A stretch of DNA of 64,000 nt from Flavihumibacter cheonanensis (GTDB lineage: Bacteria > Bacteroidota > Bacteroidia > Chitinophagales > Chitinophagaceae): positions 372,001 through 436,000 of the forward strand of contig NZ_JAKRWF010000004.1 in assembly GCF_022352215.1 (NCBI RefSeq), read 5' to 3'. The notes under the pieces are model-generated. The model was given only the letters and a program-made list of their open reading frames with translations, had not been told where the DNA came from and made no database searches. Both the position numbers and the translations under genes were made by a program. This document shows, piece after piece, positions 57,471 through 64,000 of this stretch. The first letter of the stretch is position 1. Each line of letters opens with the position of its first letter.

Positions 57471-58664
57471 TCAATCATTAATAAATCTCTCTAATTCTTT
57501 TTCCACACCAACCGGGTCCTTACTTCCCTTAAGATATCTGTTGAAAAATGAAAGCACTAATTGATTGGTTATTCTATGGTGCTCATCTCTGCTGGGAGCT
57601 GTAATAAATGCGAGTGGCATCATATAAGTGAAATCTGAAAAGCTCATGTGATTGGAACCTTTTACTGTAAAAGAATGGTAGCCATTTTTGGCAAATGCAT
57701 TAATTCGCTTATTCCATTCGTCCCAAATCAGGTATTGATAGTATTCTCTGGATGCATCAAACTCTTTTAATTCTTTATCTGACATATCCTCTGTTCGTTT
57801 ATTATCTGAACGCAACTGCATGAATGGTTGCTCGAATCCAATTTTATACGCATTTCCAAAATAAAAGCCATCCATGTTGATGCCAGCTTTGAAACGTTTA
57901 TCGTAAACCAGGGTAGTAGCCGAAGTTGCACCACCAAAGGAATGCCCGAATACTCCAACCTGTTTAAGATTCATTTGATCCGCCAGGAAATAGTTTCCTC
58001 CCTGCTGTAATTGTTCCAACTGATCCAGTACAAACTGCTGGTCTTTGGTCCAGGTTTCCATCATGGCTGATGAAAATGAGGTATCCTTCATTTTACTCAG
58101 GGGCTCCACTCCTCCTTTATTTCCATCCCTGAAAACCGTTCCTGATGCATTGAAAGTATGTTCAATGCTAACTATTATATAACCATGGGATACTAATTCT
58201 CCATACATGAATGAATTCTGAAAGCGATTACCATCCCACCCATGCGAGAAGAATAATACGGGGAACTGCTTTTCAATAGGGGCTGCGTGTTGTTGGTCAA
58301 AGTATCCCGTTTTTGTTCTGGTTAAGCGTTTGATAAGAAGCTTCGGAACCCTGAAGACACTGTTGATATCCTCCTCTATTGCTACTGGTGAAGGAGAGTA
58401 CGGCACTGTTGGACTGTTCTCTTTTATTGACGCAGGGTAATATATTTGTACCAACAGCCTTCGGTGATCAGCCGGGTTATGGGTATAAGGCTCCAATCTG
58501 GCGGTATCAACCAACTCCAGCAGAGTGGTGCCAACCTGGTATTGGCCGGAAGGTTTGGGAAATTTGGCGCGTGAGTATAAATCATAACTACCAAAGGCAA
58601 GGATAAATGTTGACAATAAGACAAGAACCAGCATTGATTTTTTTAAGTTTGACCACTTTTTCAT
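57471..58664 (-). CDS. Secreted alpha/beta hydrolase (PAF-acetylhydrolase-like)
   Basis: A ~397-aa exported or membrane-anchored hydrolase. Start at 58664 (MKKWSNLKKSMLVLVLLSTF), giving an N-terminal hydrophobic segment; the longer frame to 58751 has no signal-like start. Nucleophile elbow VFGHSFGGATS (G-H-S-F-G-G, about residue 240) is the platelet-activating-factor acetylhydrolase type; FFSHGWDGNRF supplies the oxyanion region and SNHMSFSDF a likely catalytic His. CACTTTTG (one mismatch to TAnnTTTG) lies about 34 nt upstream. Divergent from the next regulator gene, which may control it. Confidence 0.87.
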   Translation of the reverse strand: MKKWSNLKKSMLVLVLLSTFILAFGSYDLYSRAKFPKPSGQYQVGTTLLELVDTARLEPYTHNPADHRRLLVQIYYPASIKENSPTVPYSPSPVAIEEDINSVFRVPKLLIKRLTRTKTGYFDQQHAAPIEKQFPVLFFSHGWDGNRFQNSFMYGELVSHGYIIVSIEHTFNASGTVFRDGNKGGVEPLSKMKDTSFSSAMMETWTKDQQFVLDQLEQLQQGGNYFLADQMNLKQVGVFGHSFGGATSATTLVYDKRFKAGINMDGFYFGNAYKIGFEQPFMQLRSDNKRTEDMSDKELKEFDASREYYQYLIWDEWNKRINAFAKNGYHSFTVKGSNHMSFSDFTYMMPLAFITAPSRDEHHRITNQLVLSFFNRYLKGSKDPVGVEKELERFIND

Positions 58665-58842
58665 AATGAATGTTTTTTTTGTTGATGAATGAGGACGCAA
58701 AAGTGGAAACTGAGGGAAGTTTATTCGCCCCGATTTATTAGATCGGACCAACTATTGGTTCTGATAATCAAATCGAACCGTACGAGTTTCTTAGGTTATT
58801 GATTGTCAATGCTATATTGCTTTACAAAAACTTGGTTTTCGG

Positions 58843-60009
58843 ATGAATGCACTCAATCTGATGTTGACCATTACGGTGTTTGGAATCCTTCAGGGAGCTA
58901 TTTTGGCCGGACTCCTGTTCAGTAGATCAAAGGGAAGTTCAAAGAGTAATTTTTTCCTGGCTTGTTTTGTGGGTGCCATTACGCTATACCTGTCTACTCC
59001 GGGCTTACAACAGATTTGGGGATGGCGGGTAATCTGGGTAACCGACCCGCTGACTTTTTTGGTTGGTCCCTTTCTTTACCTCTATGTTATCAGCTTTACC
59101 CAAAAAATCGGTACCAGGCAGGTGCTGTTGCATTTGTTATGGGCCATTATTTATTACCCGATCGTTTTTGTATATGTTAAATTGGTGGAACCTTTTGTTA
59201 ATGCTCAGTTTGCTGTTGAAGCTTCCCCGTACGCCTGGATTTCGTTGTTAATTAGCTCAGTAAAATTTGGGCAACTGCTGTTCTACTTCCTGTTATGCAA
59301 AAGGGCCTTACTTGTTCATAAGAAAATTATTGCTGACAGTTTCTCAGAAACGAGCAAAATTGATCTGGATTGGGTTCGAAGGGTGGCAAATCTTTACCTA
59401 ATACTGGTTTTAATTTCCATCGGTCTGTATATGCTAACCTATCGGTATCCTGCCCAGGTATATACCATTTCTTTGGTTAACCTGGTTTTACTTTCTGGCT
59501 TCCTGTATTATGTTTCAATTAAGGGTTTATTGCAGCCTGCGATATTCAGAAAAAGGGGAGAAGGAGTAACAACTGGTAAACAGTATGTCAGACCTGTTGT
59601 TCAAGAACTTTTAATGGACAATAAGCCTGGCAGGAAGTACCAGAAAAGTGGCATTGAAAGGGAAAAACAGGAACTAATTTGTCAAAGGGCAATAGAAGTA
59701 CTTGAAAAGCAAAAACTTTATACGGAACCAGAGCTGACTTTACTCGAATTGGCTGATCAATTGAAATTTCCACCTTACCAGGTTTCGCAGTCGCTAAATG
59801 AATGTTTAGGCAAAAGCTTTTATGATCTGGTTAATGGATACCGGGTAAAGGAAGCAAAGCGCTTATTGAATGATCCTGAAAAATCGAACCTGACTGTTTT
59901 ATCTATTGGCTTTGAAGCAGGTTTTAATTCAAAAACAACTTTTAATTCAGTTTTTAAACAAAAAACCGGGATGACACCAACTGCCTATAGGAAAAATAGT
60001 GCAGATTAA
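58843..60009 (+). CDS. Membrane-bound AraC-family regulator
   Basis: A 388-aa protein with about seven hydrophobic helices in the first ~235 residues (LMLTITVFGILQGAILAGLL; FFLACFVGAITLYLS; DPLTFLVGPFLYLYVISFT; HLLWAIIYYPIVFVYVKL) and a C-terminal AraC-type HTH (LTLLELADQLKFPPYQVSQS; VLSIGFEAGFNSKTTFNSVF; KQKTGMTPTAYRK). This layout is common in Bacteroidota and suggests that a membrane or envelope signal is sensed. The adjacent, divergent hydrolase gene is a plausible target: an ACCAA-CTA-TTGGT palindrome lies at 58747-58759 between them. Confidence 0.9.
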   Translation: MNALNLMLTITVFGILQGAILAGLLFSRSKGSSKSNFFLACFVGAITLYLSTPGLQQIWGWRVIWVTDPLTFLVGPFLYLYVISFTQKIGTRQVLLHLLWAIIYYPIVFVYVKLVEPFVNAQFAVEASPYAWISLLISSVKFGQLLFYFLLCKRALLVHKKIIADSFSETSKIDLDWVRRVANLYLILVLISIGLYMLTYRYPAQVYTISLVNLVLLSGFLYYVSIKGLLQPAIFRKRGEGVTTGKQYVRPVVQELLMDNKPGRKYQKSGIEREKQELICQRAIEVLEKQKLYTEPELTLLELADQLKFPPYQVSQSLNECLGKSFYDLVNGYRVKEAKRLLNDPEKSNLTVLSIGFEAGFNSKTTFNSVFKQKTGMTPTAYRKNSAD

Positions 60010-60040
60010 TAGCTTTAAATGATGGATGCATTTTAAACAC

Positions 60041-60727
60041 TCATCCCCTAAACTCCTCCTTATACTGCGTTCCAATTGGAATAATGGTAGCGCCGATTTC
60101 AATTTCTGCAGCAGTATAGGAGCTTATCTTGGTTTTATTGATAAGGAATGATTTGTGCACACGGACAAAATTCTTTGATAATTCCTGGTCTAGCTGACTG
60201 ATTTTATATTTCAGTAGCAGTGAGGTGCCATCCACCTTGTGTAGTTTGACATAGTCCCGGATGCTCTCAACATATAAAATTTCATTTTCCGCCAGTTGAT
60301 AGGTTTTAGCGCCGGATTTTATAAATACCGTTTTTTCTTTAGTTGGATCCTGCGCTACACTTTCTCTCTTTCTGTGCAATCTGAAATACTTATCAATTGC
60401 CTGGGAAAAGCGAATAAATGTTATAGGTTTTAATAAATAATCAACAACATCTAAATCATAGCCTTCCATGGCATACTCACGATAGGCAGTGGTTATTATT
60501 ACTGCAGGTGGATTTTTCAATGCCTTTAGCATTTCGAGTCCCGTTAGTTTTGGCATCTGTATATCCAGGAAGAGCAGATCTACCGAATATTGCTGAAGGA
60601 AGGCCATGGCTTCTACCGCATTGGTACAGGTGCCCGCCAGTTGCAGGGTGCCAAACTCCTGCACATGTTTTTGCAGCAACTGGATGGCCAGGGGTTCATC
60701 GTCTACCAGTAAACAGCTTGCTTTCAT
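60041..60727 (-). CDS. LytTR-family response regulator
   Basis: A 228-aa regulator: receiver domain with CLLVDDEPLAIQ, phospho-acceptor Asp in LLFLDIQMPKLTG (about residue 55), conserved Thr in VIITTAY and Lys in YLLKPI; then a LytTR DNA-binding domain (ENEILYVESIRDYVKLHKVD; FVRVHKSFLINKTKI). Its start codon overlaps the kinase stop by 4 nt (ATGA), so the two are translationally coupled. LytTR domains bind pairs of 9-bp direct repeats about 21 bp apart; such an array lies upstream of the kinase gene. Confidence 0.95.
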   Translation of the reverse strand: MKASCLLVDDEPLAIQLLQKHVQEFGTLQLAGTCTNAVEAMAFLQQYSVDLLFLDIQMPKLTGLEMLKALKNPPAVIITTAYREYAMEGYDLDVVDYLLKPITFIRFSQAIDKYFRLHRKRESVAQDPTKEKTVFIKSGAKTYQLAENEILYVESIRDYVKLHKVDGTSLLLKYKISQLDQELSKNFVRVHKSFLINKTKISSYTAAEIEIGATIIPIGTQYKEEFRG

Positions 60728-61779
60728 GTTAAATCAATCGATAAGTGTGTACTAAAGATACCACTGTCTGTCTTCATGTCAAATGTATAGCGACCAGGAT
60801 ATAGCAAGTCCAGTTGCTTTTGCAAATTTGTTAACCCAATTCCCTGGCCTTCCGGTGAGCTTTCGTCAAATGAATTTTCTGCTACCAATTCCAGGCGATT
60901 GTTTGCTGCTTTGATGTCTACCAAAAAATGAATTTGTCCGTTTACACCGCCTGCACTGTGTTTCAGCATATTTTCTACAAGGGTCAATAATAGCAGTGGT
61001 GCTATCTTATAGGAATTGTCCGTACTAAAGGTAAAGGAAGGCTTCAATCGGTTGCCATATCGGATTTCACCCAGCTCCATATAGTTTCGTATTAATTCAA
61101 TTTCTTTTTGCAGTAATACATAGTTGTCCGTACATCTGTATAATACATAATCCAAAATAAAGGAAAGCTTTTCAATAGATACTGCCGCCAGTGGAGATTG
61201 CTGTAAAGACAGTGAGTATATATTATTTAGTGTATTGAACAGAAAGTGTGGATTCAACTGGGATTTTAACGCAATAAGTTCTGCCTCTTTTTTCTGCTGT
61301 TCTGTTTCTAATTGTTTTCTCAATACCATTTGACGATCCAGTATCAGGTAGAATATGATAAAGGGTAGGGCACCAGCTATATTCCCAATAATATAATGCT
61401 GGATCAATACCGGGATGTCAGTAGCAATTTGAAACAGTGATTCCTTTTCTTTGTGAATGCCCAGCAAGGGTTCCAGCAAGTAGATTACCCCTATTCGGTT
61501 GATCAGTCCAATCAGGTAAACTGATACCATCAAATAAAGCGAGCCGGTAATCAAGGATTTTTTTTCCAGTAGTAAGGGCAGCACCTTTAAACAGATTACA
61601 TAACTGGTTGCGCCAACTGCCAATAAGTGAAAGAATAGTTTCAGCAGTAAATCAGGGGAAATGGACTGAGCTACTCCGCCTTCATCCACCATAAAAATTC
61701 TCTGTGCTATATAAATGAAATAGATCGTGATCCAGAACAGGACATGTAGTATCCATTTATTGCTGTTTCCCGATACCAT
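60724..61779 (-). CDS. LytS-type sensor histidine kinase
   Basis: A 351-aa inner-membrane kinase with four helices in the first ~160 residues (ILHVLFWITIYFIYIAQRIF; LLLKLFFHLLAVGATSYVIC; SLYLMVSVYLIGLINRIGVI; YIIGNIAGALPFIIFYLIL) and little periplasmic sequence. His-kinase domain of the LytS/YehU type: LKSQLNPHFLFNTLNNIYSL (phospho-His) and an ATPase domain with LTLVENMLKHSAGG (N box) and GQGIGLTNLQKQLDLLY (G box). Phosphorylates the LytTR regulator encoded next. Confidence 0.95.
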   Translation of the reverse strand: MVSGNSNKWILHVLFWITIYFIYIAQRIFMVDEGGVAQSISPDLLLKLFFHLLAVGATSYVICLKVLPLLLEKKSLITGSLYLMVSVYLIGLINRIGVIYLLEPLLGIHKEKESLFQIATDIPVLIQHYIIGNIAGALPFIIFYLILDRQMVLRKQLETEQQKKEAELIALKSQLNPHFLFNTLNNIYSLSLQQSPLAAVSIEKLSFILDYVLYRCTDNYVLLQKEIELIRNYMELGEIRYGNRLKPSFTFSTDNSYKIAPLLLLTLVENMLKHSAGGVNGQIHFLVDIKAANNRLELVAENSFDESSPEGQGIGLTNLQKQLDLLYPGRYTFDMKTDSGIFSTHLSIDLT

Positions 61780-61830
61780 TGAGTTTTATTTAAAAATATA
61801 CAAAAAGCAGCAGCGGAGGGACCCCAACAT

Positions 61831-61897
61831 ACAAACAAGTTCATTCCTGGCACAAACAAGCCTTTTCCGCAGACAAACCATTAAATCGCTTGTTTGT
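61831..61897. promoter_or_regulatory. ACAAAC(AAG) array at 21-bp spacing, candidate LytTR binding sites
   Basis: ACAAACAAG at 61831-61839 and 61852-61860, then ACAAAC at 61873-61878: three direct copies, each exactly 21 bp after the last. An inverted copy, CTTGTTTGT, lies at 61889-61897. On the minus strand the core reads GTTTGT, which fits the GTTN[AG][TG] centre of published LytTR sites. Lies between the kinase gene (-, starts 61779) and the serine hydrolase gene (+, starts 61968). Confidence 0.65.
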
Positions 61898-61967
61898 CTG
61901 CTGTATTCATTCGTATGCCGATTAGTCCGTGAAGAGGATTGCTGAAAAAATAAATTGCACTAAAAAA

Positions 61968-63518
61968 ATGACTCGTACAATTATTTTGATCGCTGCATGG
62001 CTACTGCTTCTTTCAAAAAATGCTGATGCACAATCCGACAGGCAACAAATCCAGGAACTGCTTCAAACCTTTATGAAGGCCCTTAAGGATAAAGACAGCC
62101 TTACCATGTACTCCTTGTTTATTAATAGTCCGGTTACCTGGGTTCGGGTCTGGAAGCCCACTACCCTGGAAGCGAGGCGGAAACAAAACCCTAATGAAAA
62201 GGAGCTGGCTGAATCTGATCATAAATCCTGGTTTAGGCGGGTAATGCAGGGTGGTATAAAGGAAGAATATTTTCTAAACCCCGTTATAGCCGAAGATGGA
62301 AGTATTGGTTCGGTAACCTTTGATTACAGTTTTTGGAGTAATGGAGTGAAAGGGAACTGGGGAAAAGAAAGCTGGGCGCTTGTTAAAGAAAATGGTAAAT
62401 GGAAGATTGCCAGTGTGATTTTTTCCGTTGAGCTGGAGAAAATAGTACCTCAAAAAGAGGGTGTGTTTTCCGATAAGCCAGTACTTCATCCCAAAATGGA
62501 TGCCTATTTGAAAGCCCTTGTGGATACCGGCCGCTTTCAGGGTGTAGTGTTGGTAGCAAAAGGAGACAGTCTCTTACACCACCAGGCCTATGGAAAATTT
62601 GATTGGTCTACCGGCTCATCTAATCAGTTGGGAACACAATTTTTGATTGGCTCTCTCACTAAGTCAGTGGTGGCGGTTGCTATCATGCAATTAGTGGAAA
62701 AGGGAAAGATTAGTTTGAACGCACCCATAAAGCAATACCTGCCTGAGTTAAAGAATAGTATCGCCGATGGTGTTACTGTGCATCACCTGTTAAAGCAGCA
62801 ATCCGGACTCAATCAATTCATTGAAGATTGCACTGAAATCGAGGTGATGGATATAAGCTCTCCAGAGTTGATTACTATTATCAATAAGGCGCGCAGGGCA
62901 TTTGAGCCCGGTAAAAAATTTGCTTATTCCAACCTGAATTATAATTTACTGGGTATCCTTATAGAAAGAGTAACCGGACTTTCCTATACCGATTACATGC
63001 AGCAAAAAGTCTTTGCACCATTGGGCTTGCAGGCTACAGGAATTGAAAGGCTTTCCAATATCCCCACTAATAAGGCAGTAGGTTATCGTACCATGAATGG
63101 AATTTTCAGACCTATTCAGAATGTTACTTCCTATGCGCTTGGTACCGGAGATATTTATTCAACAGCTGCTGATCTCTTCACATGGGGACAAGCACTGCAT
63201 AAGGGCCTATTGGTAAGCGATGAAAGCAGGAGGCAACTCTTCAACGGAGGAGATAAAGATTGGGGTTATTATGGATATGGTTTCCGAATACAGCCCTACC
63301 AGCGGGCATCTGGAATCAAGAATGCCGGTACCTTAATTCGACATGGAGGAACCATGAATGGTTATATTTCAAACTATCATTACTATAAGGAAGATGAGCT
63401 GACAGTTATCCTGTTATGCAATAACAGGGATATTCCTATTCGGAGAATCACTTATATACTGAAGGAAATAGCAATGGGAGAGCATTCATCAAACAGAATC
63501 AATAAACACCTGGAGTAA
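61968..63518 (+). CDS. Secreted serine hydrolase (beta-lactamase/PBP-like) with NTF2-like N-terminus
   Basis: A ~516-aa exported protein: Sec signal (MTRTIILIAAWLLLLSKNAD), a ~125-residue NTF2/SnoaL-like domain (RQQIQELLQTFMKALKDKDS; ENGKWKIASVIFSVEL), and a class C beta-lactamase/DD-peptidase-like domain. Catalytic motifs: SxxK in IGSLTKSVVAV, YxN in FAYSNLNYN, and HGGT in LIRHGGTMNGY (the KTG equivalent). Probably a periplasmic esterase, peptidase or D-amino-acid hydrolase; not necessarily a beta-lactamase. Start at the ATG at 61968. Divergent from the LytS/LytTR operon with the 21-bp array in between, so it is a candidate target. Confidence 0.9.
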   Translation: MTRTIILIAAWLLLLSKNADAQSDRQQIQELLQTFMKALKDKDSLTMYSLFINSPVTWVRVWKPTTLEARRKQNPNEKELAESDHKSWFRRVMQGGIKEEYFLNPVIAEDGSIGSVTFDYSFWSNGVKGNWGKESWALVKENGKWKIASVIFSVELEKIVPQKEGVFSDKPVLHPKMDAYLKALVDTGRFQGVVLVAKGDSLLHHQAYGKFDWSTGSSNQLGTQFLIGSLTKSVVAVAIMQLVEKGKISLNAPIKQYLPELKNSIADGVTVHHLLKQQSGLNQFIEDCTEIEVMDISSPELITIINKARRAFEPGKKFAYSNLNYNLLGILIERVTGLSYTDYMQQKVFAPLGLQATGIERLSNIPTNKAVGYRTMNGIFRPIQNVTSYALGTGDIYSTAADLFTWGQALHKGLLVSDESRRQLFNGGDKDWGYYGYGFRIQPYQRASGIKNAGTLIRHGGTMNGYISNYHYYKEDELTVILLCNNRDIPIRRITYILKEIAMGEHSSNRINKHLE

Positions 63519-63592
63519 ATGGATTCTTACTTATTAACAATTGTCAATCTGTAGCCTGCAGCTTTTCCCCAATTTTGACATCAAATCATAGT

Positions 63593-64000
63593 ATGGCATT
63601 CTTCTTCGGGTTCCTTTCTTTGCAATTGGTTATCTGGTTGATAAGTAGATATATGAAAAGGGGACCCTTTCAGTCCTTTTGGGCTGCAGCAAGGCTGGCG
63701 CTGCCGCTTATGTTTACTCAAGTGGGTATGGTGCACATCCTGCAACCAGATAGCCTTAGCTATATGATTAATAGTTTGCTGCCAAATGCCCGAATGATTA
63801 TTGTCCTTACAGGAATTTTTGAAATCCTGGTACCCTGGGGACTGCTTTTCCCCGCCTATCGCAAATGGACTGCCTATCTGCTGATTGCTTACCTGGTTGC
63901 CATTTTTCCTGCTAATATCCAGGTGGCTGTGAATGGACTTTCCGCCCCAGGCGGTTTACCCAGCGCTCCCTGGTACACCTGGAGCCGGTTGCTGTTTCAG
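63593..64000 (+). CDS. DoxX-like membrane protein, 3' end outside window
   Basis: The frame from the ATG at 63593 stays open to the right edge (136 codons). Hydrophobic segments: FFFGFLSLQLVIWLISRYM, MIIVLTGIFEILVPWGLLFP, WTAYLLIAYLVAIFPANIQV. The last two, with GIFEI...GLL and FPANI, resemble DoxX/DoxX-like proteins, whose role is unclear (some act with oxidoreductases or in thiosulfate-quinone complexes). No start motif stands out; it begins 74 nt after the serine hydrolase stop codon. Confidence 0.7.
   Translation, partial: MAFFFGFLSLQLVIWLISRYMKRGPFQSFWAAARLALPLMFTQVGMVHILQPDSLSYMINSLLPNARMIIVLTGIFEILVPWGLLFPAYRKWTAYLLIAYLVAIFPANIQVAVNGLSAPGGLPSAPWYTWSRLLFQ

Noticed and set aside
1-64000. 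tRNA or rRNA genes, insertion sequences, prophage or attachment sites
   Set aside because: Intergenic gaps were read on both strands; no tRNA-like cloverleaf, transposase, integrase or flanking target-site duplication was recognised.

Overview
The window looks like a chromosomal segment of a Bacteroidota bacterium, most likely a member of the Chitinophagaceae or a close relative. Evidence: a SusC/SusD pair with trailing lipoproteins, two Bacteroidota-type TonB loci with proline-rich linkers and a shared cytoplasmic motif, a 14-gene nuo operon with a short NuoG, a LytS/LytTR two-component pair, a DUF1080 protein next to a Tat-exported Gfo/Idh/MocA oxidoreductase, little Shine-Dalgarno usage, and repeated TAnnTTTG (Bacteroidota -7) elements upstream of genes. 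The family assignment is inference; no rRNA or tRNA was seen.

Layout. 1-7.8 kb: SusC (cut by the left edge), SusD and three further lipoproteins, two of them endonuclease/exonuclease/phosphatase (EEP) enzymes; probably one uptake operon for a phosphodiester- or phosphate-bearing substrate. 7.8-17.2 kb: dinB behind a 19-bp perfect hairpin, a 1-Cys peroxiredoxin, a small lipoprotein, an amidohydrolase, a membrane EEP protein, a DUF1080 + Gfo/Idh/MocA pair, two pseudouridine synthases and an LTXXQ/Spy-like protein. 17.3-22.5 kb: rlmN flanked by pyrimidine/purine tracts, a thiolase, a lipoprotein, hisS and a low-molecular-weight phosphatase. 22.6-26.4 kb: TonB protein, small membrane protein, PstS-like lipoprotein, TPR protein. 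26.5-40 kb: nuoA-N (complex I), with GTGAAA-type low-complexity repeats inserted between some subunits. 40.1-50.9 kb: FtsX-like permease, a short A+T-rich patch (DUF4304 and a small membrane protein), a zinc metalloprotease, exbB-exbD-exbD-tonB, mnmE and a Fic protein. 51-57.4 kb: an AraC-type regulator and a redox/hydrolase operon containing two consecutive broken genes. 57.4-64 kb: a secreted alpha/beta hydrolase, a membrane AraC-type regulator, a LytS/LytTR pair, a serine hydrolase, and a DoxX-like protein cut by the right edge.

How they work together. Complex I and the ExbB/ExbD/TonB system link respiration to outer-membrane uptake through SusC/SusD. The DUF1080 and Gfo/Idh/MocA proteins fit an extracytoplasmic 3-keto-sugar route. 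The most interesting material is regulatory and repeat-related: (i) ACAAAC motifs at exact 21-bp spacing next to the LytS/LytTR pair, matching the geometry and core expected for LytTR-domain sites; (ii) a 9-bp direct repeat at 21-bp spacing placed where the -33 box should be, directly after the araC-type gene; (iii) three tandem copies of a 14-bp GC-rich unit inside mnmE, the same word that forms a hairpin behind nuoN; (iv) -7 boxes only 4-5 nt from start codons, implying leaderless mRNAs; (v) a nonsense codon and a frameshift in two adjacent genes. I did not find a clear, wholly new multi-gene system such as a new defence island.
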